In this document: positions 1 through 10,542 of the stretch, in pieces
Position numbering within the stretch: position 1 is the first letter of the stretch
How the letters are laid out: each line of letters opens with the position of its first letter
NCBI GenBank assembly: GCA_008802785.1
Contig: VUYT01000009.1
Span: 1-64,000, forward strand
Source: Symmetrospora coprosmae
Lineage: Eukaryota; Basidiomycota; Cystobasidiomycetes; Symmetrosporaceae
DNA: 64,000 bases
Direction of reading: 5' to 3'
Program-made: the position numbers and the translations under genes
The notes under the pieces: model-generated
What the model saw: only the letters and a program-made list of their open reading frames with translations
What the model was told of the DNA's origin: nothing
The model's database searches: none

Positions 1-81
1 AAGAGTGCAGCAGAACGGGCTGAAGACAAGGGCAAGGAACGGCCTGGACCGAAGGAGGGCAATAAACGTAGGCGGTTATAA
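1..81 (+). CDS. 3' end of an unidentified gene (partial)
   Basis: The first 27 codons of the window are open on the plus strand and end in TAA at 79-81. The peptide is rich in Lys, Glu and Arg and ends NKRRRL, which resembles a nuclear localisation patch or a charged C-terminal tail. The rest of the gene lies outside the window, so the product cannot be named and frame use is inferred from composition alone. The gene would converge on the elongin A gene, about 260 bp away. Confidence 0.35.
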   Translation, partial: KSAAERAEDKGKERPGPKEGNKRRRL

Positions 82-343
82 CCGTGCCAACATACAATCG
101 GGAAGTTTTATAAAGATTTTCCCCGGCGGGATTGCCTAGTGCTACCGCCAGCCATTGTAAACAAATAGTGTAGTGGCGAAACCATTTTCCGGGACAGAGA
201 TACAACAACGAAGAGCGTCTAGACAGAGGGGTGTAACGATACAGAGACTACGGTAATGCTCTTGCTGTTCCTACGGCCCCGCGACGGAGGACAAACGTGT
301 GTGGAAAACGAGGGGTAACAGTGGATGCGCGGTCTGGAGCGGC

Positions 344-1905
344 CTAGACCGGCTTGGTGCGCTTCCTGGGTACGATGAACAAACTCGGCATGGCCCTCTT
401 GGCCGCTGTTGACGCGCTAGCAGTGTTGAGCATCGGCAGGCTGTCGACGGGCGACATCGAGCCTGCCGCAGCTGACACTGGAGGCGAGCTGGCGGGACTC
501 TGCATTGGGTCCGCGTACGAGCCGATACTGGCTGGCGCAGACATCGCTGATAAGTTTACCGAGTCCGCGGCGTACAGAGCAGAAGGGAGTGGCAGGGCGC
601 TCGGATCGCTCTTGAGCGGAATTGGCTTTCGTTTGATGCCCGGGATGCTCTTGATGACGCGTGCAGGTGGTTGTGCAAGCACTGAGGACATGTCGGACGA
701 TGTGGAGGCAGGACCGATTGGCGAAGGTCCTGCCATGGGTCTGCTCGACGTTCTGCCTGTCGCTGCTGCAGTGGATTGACTTCCGGCTTCAATGCTACGC
801 TTGACGAGCTGCCGCTGCTCTCCGGAGTCACTACCAGCTCTGTATGGCCGTTCGGCACTAGATTTGACTGGCATGGCGATCCGCCGCTCGATGAACTTGG
901 GTTGCCTTCGAGCTCGGGCCTGGCGTTCCTGCTCTGCGCCCTCATCTTCCTCCTCCCCTTCAATGACAGCTTCGCGGTAGTCTGGTCGCTTGGGCGGCCC
1001 TGAGGTGCTCGACGCGCCCTCTGCCCTGCTGCTCTCAACGGCGTACTTGACAGCCTGTACTGTGGCCCTCGTTGCACGCGGTGCTGTGTAGGCAGACGGC
1101 CCGGCCACTGCAGAGGCCGAAGATACGCTCGCGACCGGCAAAGGGCTTGCAAAGCTTGCTGCAATGTTGCCAGCTCGCTGACGTGCCTTGTCGGCCAGGC
1201 CCTTTGGCCTGTACTCGCGCTGGGACCAGTGTATCTTTGGGACGGGTCCCACGCGCCTTCCTCCTTTCAGCGCGGTGCCAGACAGCGCGACACCAGCTAT
1301 GCCTCTGCGCCGCTTCTGACTGAAGCCAAGCTTGGGATCGAGTATCGTGCGGCGCTCCTGCTTGCGCTGGGTGAGCGAGGCGATGCGCTCCTTGAGGCGA
1401 GTCCCGGCCGTTGCGAGGCGCTCTTCGCGCCTGACTTGCTCATCGTAGTAGAGCTCTCGGAACGAGGTGAAGAGGTCGGTATCTGGTGCAGCCGCTGCTT
1501 GTGATCGGGCTTGTGCTTTAGTGTGTGGTTGGCCCCGACTCAGGCTGTTCGTATCGATGGTGGACAACCCTCTGGCTTCGGCGACGAGAGGAAAGTCGCG
1601 CTTGAAGAAGAGCTCCCATATTTCTGGGATGGGGGTGCAGCACAAAGGACAACGAGAGTCAGTGCACAAAGGAAGGGAAGTACACCCGCAGACAGGCAGG
1701 CACAGCCCAGCGAGTACTCACCCTCGTCCTCGTCTGCGATCTGCGGGCTGAGCTCTTCAATGTCCCGGAGCTGATCCACACGACACCCGGGCAGTACATC
1801 GCGCAGAAAGTGGTATGGGACATCGCCGACATCGTTCAGGGATGCGACGTTGGTCTGGAGGACTCGCTTGCAGAGGTCGTAAAGGCGCGGGACTGCTGGA
1901 GCCAT
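344..1905 (-). CDS. ELA1: Elongin A (RNA polymerase II elongation factor subunit)
   Basis: Predicted exons complement(344..1623, 1722..1905), 487 aa. The N-terminus carries the elongin A homology block: residues 6-24 read as RLYDLCKRVLQTNVASLND, followed by GDVPYHFLRDVL (the BC/F-box-like region) and, across the intron, IWELFFKRDF. The 98-nt intron has donor GTGAGT and acceptor CCCAG, and splicing restores the conserved IADEDE-EIWELF junction. The long C-terminal half is low-complexity, Ser/Ala/Pro-rich and ends RKRTKPV, a likely nuclear signal. In yeasts and animals elongin A pairs with elongin C to stimulate Pol II elongation and to recruit a cullin ligase to stalled Pol II. The family call rests on the first 100 residues; the tail is not conserved. 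Confidence 0.88.
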
Positions 1906-2086
1906 CAGGGCGGCGTGAGCAGCGGGTCCAGCTGGAGAGCGGCGGGGCCAGTCACTGCAGGAGCGACATCTGTGAGGTTGCTGTCTGCTGCTGATGCTGC
2001 TGCTGATGCCGCTGATGCTATGGCGAGGATGTCTGCGTCCATTTATCTATGTATAAATGTGGTTGGAAGGGAGGAAAGAGGCATCC

Positions 2087-2088
<2 letters not shown>

Positions 2089-2117
<29 letters not shown>
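2089..2117 (+). repeat. (CGA)n microsatellite 5' of the cytochrome b5 gene
   Basis: About nine to ten uninterrupted CGA/GAC units lie 42 bp before the preferred ATG at 2159. If the ATG at 2057 is used instead, the tract is coding and gives an Asp run. It is one of five tracts of the same motif and sense orientation near start codons in this window. Confidence 0.9.
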
Positions 2118-2158
2118 CCTCCTCCTCCTCCTCTGCTCTGCTCATAATATCGACAAAG

Positions 2159-3150
2159 ATGCTCAGATTGCTCAGCTCAGGATGGAGCAATGGCAGCAGC
2201 AGTGGCTCGTCGCCATTGTCATCGACAGCCACAGCATCCACCTTCAAGGCACCGACGCCGTTCGCTGCCGTGGTCGGGGATGAGGACGACAACGACGACG
2301 ATGGCATCCCCCAGTTCCCCCTGCCTGGGTCGATACAGCGCGCAAACCCATCCTCAGCACCTTCACCCTCCTTCGACGTCTCACCTCCCTCTCCGCCTGC
2401 GTCAGACACATCCTCCCGTCCGAGTACACCCCCAACGCCCAAAGCGCGGCCATCCCACCGGGCTTTCCCGCCAGAAGGCGACGACGTCCTGCAAGGATTG
2501 TCATTGCCGCTGCCGCCAAGCACAAAGTTTATACCGCCAAAAGTGAGGCGGAAGGAGGCGCTCAAGCCAGGTCACTCGGCTCTGGACTGGGCAAGAGCCT
2601 CGAGAGAGGGGGGCGAAGAGTTCCGGGTAGGGTCTCACCTTTCACTGGTTCTACAGGGTTATCCAGCCGCAATCTGACCTGATGCCATCCACTTTTCTAC
2701 AACCCTGCGGTACAGGCCGGCTTCGAATTCCCAAACCAGCGGATAACGCTGTCCGAAGTGGCCGAGCACAAGAGGAAGAATGACGCGTGGTCTGTATTTC
2801 ACGGCAAAGTATATAACATCACGCCCTACCTCGACTATCACCCCGGTGGAGTGAGCCAGCTCATGAAGTGTGCAGGCAAGGATGGTCAGTGGACAGGCAG
2901 TCCACAGCAGTTCCCTTTCCTGAGCCACAAGCTGACCGGTTGTCTCCCTGGTTGTAGGCACGGAGCTATTCAGTGAGCTGCTATCCGAGGACAGGCCCGA
3001 GACGAGGCTGCATGCAGCTCACGCATCTGATTCTGCTTCACAGTGAAGACACACGGCTGGGTGAATGCCGAGCTGATGATGGAGAGCTGCATGATTGGTT
3101 TCCTGGTGAGGGAGCCGTCCGCCACTCCCTCGAGCAGGCTCGCAGTCTGA
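2159..3150 (+). CDS. IRC21: Cytochrome b5 domain protein (IRC21 / NCB5OR N-domain type)
   Basis: Predicted exons 2159..2626, 2716..2884, 2958..2972, 3044..3150; 252 aa. The N-terminal half is Ser/Pro-rich. The block KPGHSALDWAR (about residues 136-146) is the signature that precedes the heme domain in the NCB5OR/Irc21 group. The b5 fold follows, with DAWSVFHGKVYNITPYL, heme ligand HPGG, and the second ligand in KTHGWVN after a 15-nt mini-exon. The gene lacks the flavin reductase domains of animal NCB5OR, as in yeast Irc21, so it is an electron carrier of unknown partner. An upstream in-frame ATG at 2057 would add 34 residues including a poly-Asp run; I prefer 2159 because that stretch looks like 5' UTR. 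It is divergent from elongin A. Confidence 0.82.
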
Positions 3151-3393
3151 GATGGCCGCCTGGAGTAGACCAAGCGAAGCGCACATACTTCTTCAATACA
3201 GTGCTTTACCTGTCAGTTGTGCTCGCTTGTTGTTATCGTCAATCAGTCATCTTCCGCCACTACATACCATGTTCATGATGTTGCCACACGCCTCGGCTCT
3301 GTCGGGTTGCCTCCGGATCCGCTTGACCGTCAACGACGAGTACACGTACACATAGATCTGAGCCTCATCCCCTCAGAACATACGCGCGCGATA

Positions 3394-4134
3394 ATGTCTG
3401 CGCTCGTCACTTCCAATCCGGACAACGCGAACCCGACCGTTTACTCGCGTCCGTCGGGCGGGAGCAAGCGCCTGGCCGATTTCCTCGACGATGACATGTT
3501 CCAAGCGGGCGGAAGCGGATTAAGCAGCGATGCTAGCGAGGAAGACGAGCCACAGATGATCTGGAGCAGTCAACGCAACGGTAGCGATAGCAGCAGCGAG
3601 GATGACGAGGAGCCTATCGACCAGCAGGAAATCTTCGGTGAGAGCTGCAACGTCAGGAATGGTGGTCTCGACCGCATGCTTATACTCTGGCAACTCCAGA
3701 CCTCATCCGCTCCATCACAGACCCAGAGCACCCTCTCACACTCGAGCAGCTGGCCGTCGTGAACGCAGAGCACATCACAATCACTCACGGATCCCGGCCG
3801 TCCGTCAAGGTCGTCTTTACCCCTACCATCCCGCACTGCTCAATGGCCACGCTCATCGGCCTGTGTATACGCGTACGCCTGCTCAGGAGCTTGCCAGACC
3901 GGTTCAAGGTTGATATCAGGGTCAAGGAGGGATCCCACGAGAGCGAGAACAGCCGTACGTCCAAGGCCGTCATGCCTAGACATTCAACGCGGCTGACGCA
4001 CAGCTGTACCCGCAGTGAATAAGCAGCTTAACGACAAGGAGCGGGTGGCCGCTGCCCTCGAGAACTCGCACCTGCTCGGCGTGGTTGAGCAATCACTGGC
4101 GTCCTGCGGCGGTCAGGGGATTCAGGCGGCATAG
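3394..4134 (+). CDS. CIA2: MIP18-family cytosolic Fe-S targeting protein
   Basis: Predicted exons 3394..3637, 3700..3954, 4016..4134; 205 aa. The first 80 residues are acidic and variable. The MIP18/DUF59 domain then runs to the end: [36 protein letters not shown] with the reactive Cys, [12 protein letters not shown], and [19 protein letters not shown]. These blocks match the CIAO2B/Cia2 family closely. Cia2 works in the CIA targeting complex with Cia1 and Met18 to place Fe-S clusters into cytosolic and nuclear proteins. The introns are 62 and 61 nt with GTGAG and GTACGT donors, and both restore conserved text. The tail after LLGVVEQSL is short ([11 protein letters not shown]). Start chosen as the first ATG after an in-frame open leader with no similarity. 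Confidence 0.93.
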
Positions 4135-4814
4135 TCATGGCCACTCCGCTCAAGGGCCAGGTCCCGTTGTGGAGGAGGACCGCCTCTGCTTCAGTCTGGC
4201 TGTGCATTGCATTGATGACCTACCACCGCCTTCGCCGTTGTGCGGCACTCTCGATGCGCGTCCTTGGTCACGCCAATCGGGAAGCGCTCAGCCGGTGGTC
4301 AGCCTCAGCACGCGTACGTCTGCACTCAGATCTAGGCTGTTTGAGCTTATGAGACTGACTAAACATTCACCATACTGTCTTGTGCAGTCGACTTGGGCTG
4401 AGTCCAGCAACGCCTGCACTGCCTAATCTGCTGGAGGCTAGATATCCCTTTCTCGCGCTCGGACTCCGCAACCAGGTACACCACTCGCTCCAATCTACGT
4501 GTAGCCTGCTCTTGTATCGATATCTTTTCGGCCCCTGTGTGTCTGCATGCTGTTCTCTCGAATCCCTCGGGGCATGTCCGAGGCCATCTTCTCCCGCCGC
4601 GCCTTGCACATTTTTCGGGAGGCGTCTGCAAGGCCTTCTTGCCCTTCTTCGTTCGGACGAAACCACCAACACACGTCTCTCGAGCAGTGATCCTTGTCGT
4701 TAACTCGTACAACGCCGTGAGCTCACCCCTTCTTCGACTCTTCCAGTCCTTCCTCGCCTTTCCCCGGATCAGCCAGGCTCCTCTAGACATCTCCCGCTTC
4801 AAAAGTCTTCGAGC
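4135..4814. other. Intergenic, CIA2 to SNU13
   Basis: 680 bp between two plus-strand genes. The part nearest SNU13 is pyrimidine-rich (CTTCTTCGACTCTTCC-like), as is common in fungal housekeeping promoters. I see no gene or RNA. Confidence 0.6.
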
Positions 4815-5612
4815 ATGTCTACCCCTAGCGCTACCAACCCGAAGGCGTTCCCGCTCGCAGATGCCACTCTCACGAACAGGTGTGTGCTTTTGAGTCCTTG
4901 CGGTCTCGCGCGCTCGCGTTTGCCCCTTCCGGGTCTGTCACGTTGCTCACTTCTCGGGTTTGATTACGCATGATGGTAGCATCCTCGACCTGGTCCAGCA
5001 GGCTTCGAACTACAAGCAGCTCAAGAAAGGGTTGGTCGACCTTCTTTCAGGGCGTGGTAAAGCCGTCCAGAGCGTAGCCGAGGCCTGACATCCCTGTCTG
5101 GTACTTGCAGAGCCAACGAAGCCACAAAGACGCTCAACCGAGGTATCGCAGAGTTCATCGTCATGACGGCCGGTGTGTTGCCGCAGCTTAGATCCAGTAC
5201 ACTGCTGAACATGGCTGACAAGACCATGCGCAACCGTCATAGACACCGAGCCCATCGAGATTCTCCTGCACCTGCCGCTGCTCTGTGAGGACAAGAATGT
5301 CCCTTACGTATTCGTAAGTATTCACCAGCAACATGCCGGCACAGCGAGCTATTTGGCATAGCTGACGAAGCGCATCGTCGGAACAGGTTCCCTCCAAGAC
5401 TGCTCTTGGCCGAGCTTGCGGCGTCTCGCGACCCGTCATTGCCTGGTGAGCAGGGCAGCTGCTACAGCGGCGCTGTCTTCCAAGTGTCATGTACGGGGAT
5501 ACCTGACTGATGCGCCGTCCTTGTGTCTAGCTCGGTTACCACTAACGAGGCCCGGGAGCTTGCCTCGCAGATCCAAAAGATCAAGGACCAGATCGAGCGT
5601 CTCCTCATCTAG
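4815..5612 (+). CDS. SNU13: SNU13 / 15.5K RNA-binding protein of U4 and box C/D snoRNPs
   Basis: Predicted exons 4815..4879, 4980..5030, 5111..5172, 5243..5313, 5387..5445, 5531..5612; 129 aa, the normal family length. The protein reads [72 protein letters not shown] and [14 protein letters not shown], which is the near-invariant L7Ae fold that binds kink-turns. It acts in the nucleus, nucleating U4 snRNP and box C/D (including U3) snoRNP assembly. All five introns are supported by this very conserved sequence. They interrupt a 390-nt coding region, so the gene is unusually intron-rich for its size, as in many basidiomycete ribosomal-type genes. Confidence 0.96.
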
Positions 5613-6138
5613 ATGTAGCCAGATGTTGGCATATGTCAGAGGCACCCCCACTCCCACAGACGCTTGCGTGCAATGAACACCTGCACTTCTTCCGGGCGAT
5701 ATGACTGCTAATGGCGCGCACCACCTTTGTCGGACCGGCTAGCCCACGGTGTCTGCAGCGATTGTTCTCATGACTCAGTGTCCTATGTATCGATACTTGT
5801 GAGGCGTTGCTGCGGTACCGTAGATGCGCGATTGTAGATTGTGGAGCTCCGATGCTCGCGTGGCGTTCTCCGGCCGCCGGGGTTATCGCCCGCGGCGCCG
5901 AGGCCTCCGAGCAGCTGTCAGAACTGCGACCGCCGAAGCTTTTCGCTCTGTGGCAGCTCGCAAGTAGATGACAACGTCTCTGCAGAGAGGCCACCTTCTG
6001 CGATCCATTGCGCACTCCAGCATCATCGAGCTATACACGCTTTGAGTCATCACCTTGGCAGCGGCGGTGCGGGCTTGCAACTGACCGCGCCGGGGAGGGA
6101 GGCTGCAGGAAGAACGCCAGCTGAAAGAACTCGAAGGA
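5613..6138. other. Intergenic, SNU13 to histidine kinase
   Basis: 526 bp between two plus-strand genes, presumably the SNU13 3' region and the kinase promoter. I recognise no gene, RNA or clear motif. Confidence 0.6.
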
Positions 6139-9100
6139 ATGGCAACGGCAATAGCAACGGCGGTAACCTCGGAGCATGGCGAGGCAGCTTTTCGCAAGCT
6201 CGTCATCCAGTGGGACGCCCCCCTCCTCGTCCTGGCATGGACCGTCAGCTTCTTGGGCACCTTCGCCGCGAGTTCAGTATGCTGCCAGGCCAGTCTTTGC
6301 CCAAAATCCTCCAGCGCCTACCACCTATGGAATCTCCTCGCGGCCATCCTCTTTGGGCTGTGCAGCGTCTGGTCCCTCCACTTCCTGGCGATGCTGTCCG
6401 CGAGCTTCCCCGTCGCGGTCCACCTCGATGCCGGGCTAACAGCCTTTAGCGCCTTCGTTGCCGTGCTCTTCACCTACCTCGCACTTGTGTCGGAGCGCTT
6501 CACATCGCGATACCTTCGAAGGCGGTGGAGGAAGATGCGCGCAGCTGTGCGCGCCTGGAGCAGGTCCGGCAGCAGACGGAGGGTCTCCCACGAGGAGGAT
6601 GGAGAGACTGGGGCCAGAGGTGCGACCGATGGCCAACAACACGACGGCGAGACAGAAGCACAGCACGGCCTTCTCGCATCCAGACGGCACGTACAAGAAG
6701 GGAGGAAGCAGCTCAAAGAGGACCTCCTAGCGGGAACGGCCGGGAACAACGCGGGGACTTCAGGCGAAGAAACGCTCGATACAGATGAAGTAGATGGGAG
6801 CAGTCACGAAGAACAGCACATTGCCGAGGTGCAGCCCCTCCTGCCCAGCGTCGCGAGCGACCGAGATGAACGCGCTTCCCACCAGAGCGCCGAGCAGAAC
6901 GAGGTGGATGGACTTGTCGAGAGCATCGATGGACGCGCAGGCAGACTAAACATCACCAACCTCAAGCGGACGATGATGCAGGACTGTCGTCTGCGGGCGT
7001 TGGCAATGGATGATGCGGAGCTGCGGAGGGCAACGATGGCCCCGCCAATAGGGTCCTCAGTTCGGCCGACGACACCGACGTCCGCAAACGGACCGCTGAC
7101 CGGCGGCCTTACCGTCAGCGACCGGTCAGAACTGCCGTCGTCATCACCAATGCTGTCTCATACGTACATGAACCAGTCAGCATCGAACGGTGGACACGAC
7201 AGTCGCCTCGAGCAGCTCAACCAGGCTCTTGCCTCTGCAACGACGGCAAGCTCGCGCCGGCCTTCATTATCCTTCTTCTCCCGAAAGTGGAGCAGCGAAC
7301 AGTCCCGTCGATCTGCTACTCCATCGAGTCACGACCATACCAACGAGTCGAGCGATGGGGGATTCGATGTCTTCGAGAGACGGAACAGCGGCACCGAGAG
7401 CGTCACGACCGGCACGGGCAATTCGTCAAGCGCAGGTTCAATGGTTAGAGGCCTCCCGCTGACCCGCAGAGAGAGGTCGCGCCTCAAGGCAGGCAACTCT
7501 ATAACCACCTCGTTGAGCGAGTTTCTTATGACCTTGTATGGCGACTGCAATATCGAGACTATCCTTAAAGCGGGCATCTGGGCGTTTGCAGTCTGCACAA
7601 TGCACTACAGTGGTGAGGCAGCTTACAAGAGCTCGCCTGCTCGTCTCCGGCTGGGCTGGGCTACGCTGATTGCTATCCGTCGCCGCAGGCATGTGGGCGT
7701 TCCATCTTGACGGCGGGTTCGTCGTTTGGAACCACTGGCTCGTCTTGGCTTCGGTGGCTATCGCCTGGGTCGTCTGCCTTGTCGGCATCCTGTTCAGTGA
7801 GCTGTGTGCCTCTCTACTCTAGCCTTAAGATGCGCATTCTGACTGTTCCACAAACGACATAGTGCCGGCAATGGAGGTCAACATCTCGCGCCAGTTGGCA
7901 TTCAGCATTATCGCCAGCTCTGGTGTCTTTGCGATGCATATGACGGGCATGCTCGCAGCCGAGTTCTACTCGAACGCGGCCAACACGGACTCTCCGGGCT
8001 ACCCACCAGCTCTGGTGTTCTTCATCACAGCATTCATTATCTTCACCTGCTTGATATCTACGTATGTGCTTATCAGTGCCGCCGGTGACATTGCGTTGTT
8101 ATGGGAGCTGATATCCTGTGCACCTTGTAGCACTATGGTGTCTCATGCTGCTACCCTAAGCAGGAATAAATTGGTCGAGCTTATCCGGATCAAGACGCAA
8201 CTCTGGAAGACGTTGGCGCAGAAGGAGGCCGTGGAAGCAACGGTCGCCCTGCAGACAGAGTTCACAAGTGTCGCCGCGCACGAACTGCGGACTCCACTAT
8301 ACACCATCAGCGGCTATGTTGACCTTCTATCAAGAACGGCGATGGATGAGGAACAAGGTGAGTCTTGCCACTGACACGGAACAGATCTCAGACAGAGGCT
8401 GACCTCCATATGATCTGCAATAAGCCTTATATGTTGAGACGGTTCGAAGAGTACGTCCGTGCACGCCTTGCCTGAAGAGCATGATTTCCGGTGACAGCTG
8501 ACCGACCTACCTCTCTTGCCTGCCTTACATTGATCTTCTCGTCCCCGCTCCCCTGCTGCGTCTGCTCAATGCTGGCGTTCTTAGGCCTGTCATACAATAC
8601 AGCTAATCACGACAAACGTCCTCGACTTTACTAGGCTCGAGAGAGCCAACGACGAAACGCAAGCCCGGCCTGTACTCGTCCACATCAGGGAGTTCATGGC
8701 AGGGCTCGCTGACATCACCGAAGACCGAGGTCCCAAGCTTGACCAGCCCGACGAAGGCCTCGAGCTTATTGTCGACATCAGCGACGATGTGCCAGAGGCC
8801 ATGTTCCTGGACGAAACGTATCTTACCCGAGTGTCAGTGCTGGATGCCGGGGCGTGTGGTCGATTGAAGTCTGTTAGAGCTGACAAACACGCGTTTCTTG
8901 CAGGCTGCTCAATCTGAGCTCCAACTCTCGAAAGTTTACCACGAGCGGATACATTAGGATTGGCGTGGCACGACGTGGGCCAGATGTGGAGCTCACGGTT
9001 AGCGACACGGGCATCGGCATTCCAGAGCGTTTCCTGGAACGCATCTTCGAGCCATTCAGGCAGGCCGATACAACGCTCACGCGGGTGAATAATGGTTCTG

Positions 9101-10343
9101 GCCTTGGTCTTGCTATCTGCAAACGCCTGGTCGCCAGACTTAACGGGGACCTCCGGGTGACGTCAACCGAAGGGCGCGGGTCGACCTTTTACTGCCTATT
9201 GAAGGACATTCAAGCATCTGGAGACTACATTGCGAGTGCAGACGCCACTACGAGCGCCTTAACGGGTCCCAAGAAGATGATGGTCTTCGCCAGCAGTACT
9301 CGCATGCGGGAGGCGATGGCAGAAGGGTGGAAGGAGAGAGGCTACGAGATCCTGAAGCCAGATACTTCTTCGGAAGCTCTCCTTGCTGCCGAATTCATCT
9401 GGACGGACCTGCCTACCCTCGTCAAGCGCGAGTCAGCCCTACTTGCGCTGCTCAAACAAGCTCCGGCAGATCCAACTGCCAAATACCCCTGCATTGTGCT
9501 TCCGTACTCCCTGGAAGGGGAGCTGCTTAGTATCCCTCAATCGCGCTTCATTGTGCCGGTAAGTTGTCAGGCTCCGAGCCAAACCCTACTGTGAAGGCTG
9601 ACTCATGATCGTCGATTAACAGGTCAAACGGCCAATCGTCATGCACGATATCGCGCGCATCCTACGGCTTGCTGCCACGGAGCTGCCTTCGACCGCTGCC
9701 AAGGAGAAACCCAAACTGGTCCGCTTCGCTTCAGTTGCAAGCACGTCGCAGAGCGACAATTCCGAGGAACCTGCTGCAGAGCGGCCAGTGCTAGTGGAAG
9801 CTGCAGTGCCGACACCAAAGCCGGAGGAGATACCTGCTAAGATGAAGATCCTGCTGGTTGAGGACAACATTGGTGCGGCGAACACCGGTAGCGATCTGAT
9901 GGCTGAGTGTGCTGATGCTTGAACGATCCCGATTCTTGTAGTTAACGCAAAACTCGGCCAGCGCATGCTCACAGCACTCGGCTACCAGGTCGTTACGGCG
10001 GAAAATGGCCTCATAGCTTTTGAGACCGTGCAAAAGTCGCATGGCGAGATCTTTGCGGTTCTTATGGACCACAGTATGCCTGTGATGAATGGTGCGGAGA
10101 GTACGGCGCTCATTCGAAAGTTTGAGCTACAGAAGGGCATAGCGCGTCGCTTGGTCATCATCGCCCTCAGCGCAAACACGCAAGCCGCGAGCAGCTTCAT
10201 CGACAGCGGAGCAGACTGCTTCCTCAGCAAACCAATCGGCATAAAGTCTTTGGGCGAAGGTACGTGAGCTCACAGAGGGTGTGTTCGGAAGCTGCGCTGA
10301 CGGTCGCTGCAATCTAGCCCTGTCACGTTACACTTCGCCCTAA
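6139..10343 (+). CDS. MHYT-domain hybrid histidine kinase
   Basis: Predicted exons 6139..7612, 7689..7796, 7863..8061, 8131..8357, 8425..8450, 8585..8832, 8904..9558, 9623..9872, 9942..10259, 10318..10343; 1,176 aa. Membrane helices near residues 20-120 include SLHFLAM; after a long loop come MHYSGM (about 490) and MHMTGM (about 550), three MHYT-like motifs thought to hold metal and sense small gases. The kinase has the H box AAHELRTPL (about 642), N box LLNLSSNSRKFT, G1 DTGIGIP, F box FEPFRQAD and G2 GSGLGLAICK. The receiver has ILLVEDNIVNA, phospho-acceptor LMDHSMPVMNG, ALSANT and LSKPI, so every key phosphorelay residue is present. It should signal through an HPt protein such as Ypd1. The 69-nt intron at 8062-8130 is in frame and stop-free, so its removal is not certain. 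Confidence 0.9.
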
Positions 10344-10542
10344 ATCATCCACTCGTTGATCAACATCAAGCTAGGATCCTTCAATGGTCTGACATTACAC
10401 ATTTGGGATTTTGATTCGGGGCTTCTGCTGGGTGTGTATTTGTGAGGGCTTTGACTATCCGAGAAAGTCGTTATGGTAGCAAATGCATCGTCATGGTTCG
10501 TCCATCTCGTGTATCTGTGTATAACTAGCAAATCATCCGCTC

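Noticed and set aside
2057-2158. Upstream ATG start for the cytochrome b5 protein
   Set aside because: It would translate the (CGA)n tract into poly-Asp and extend past any conserved text; kept only as an alternative.
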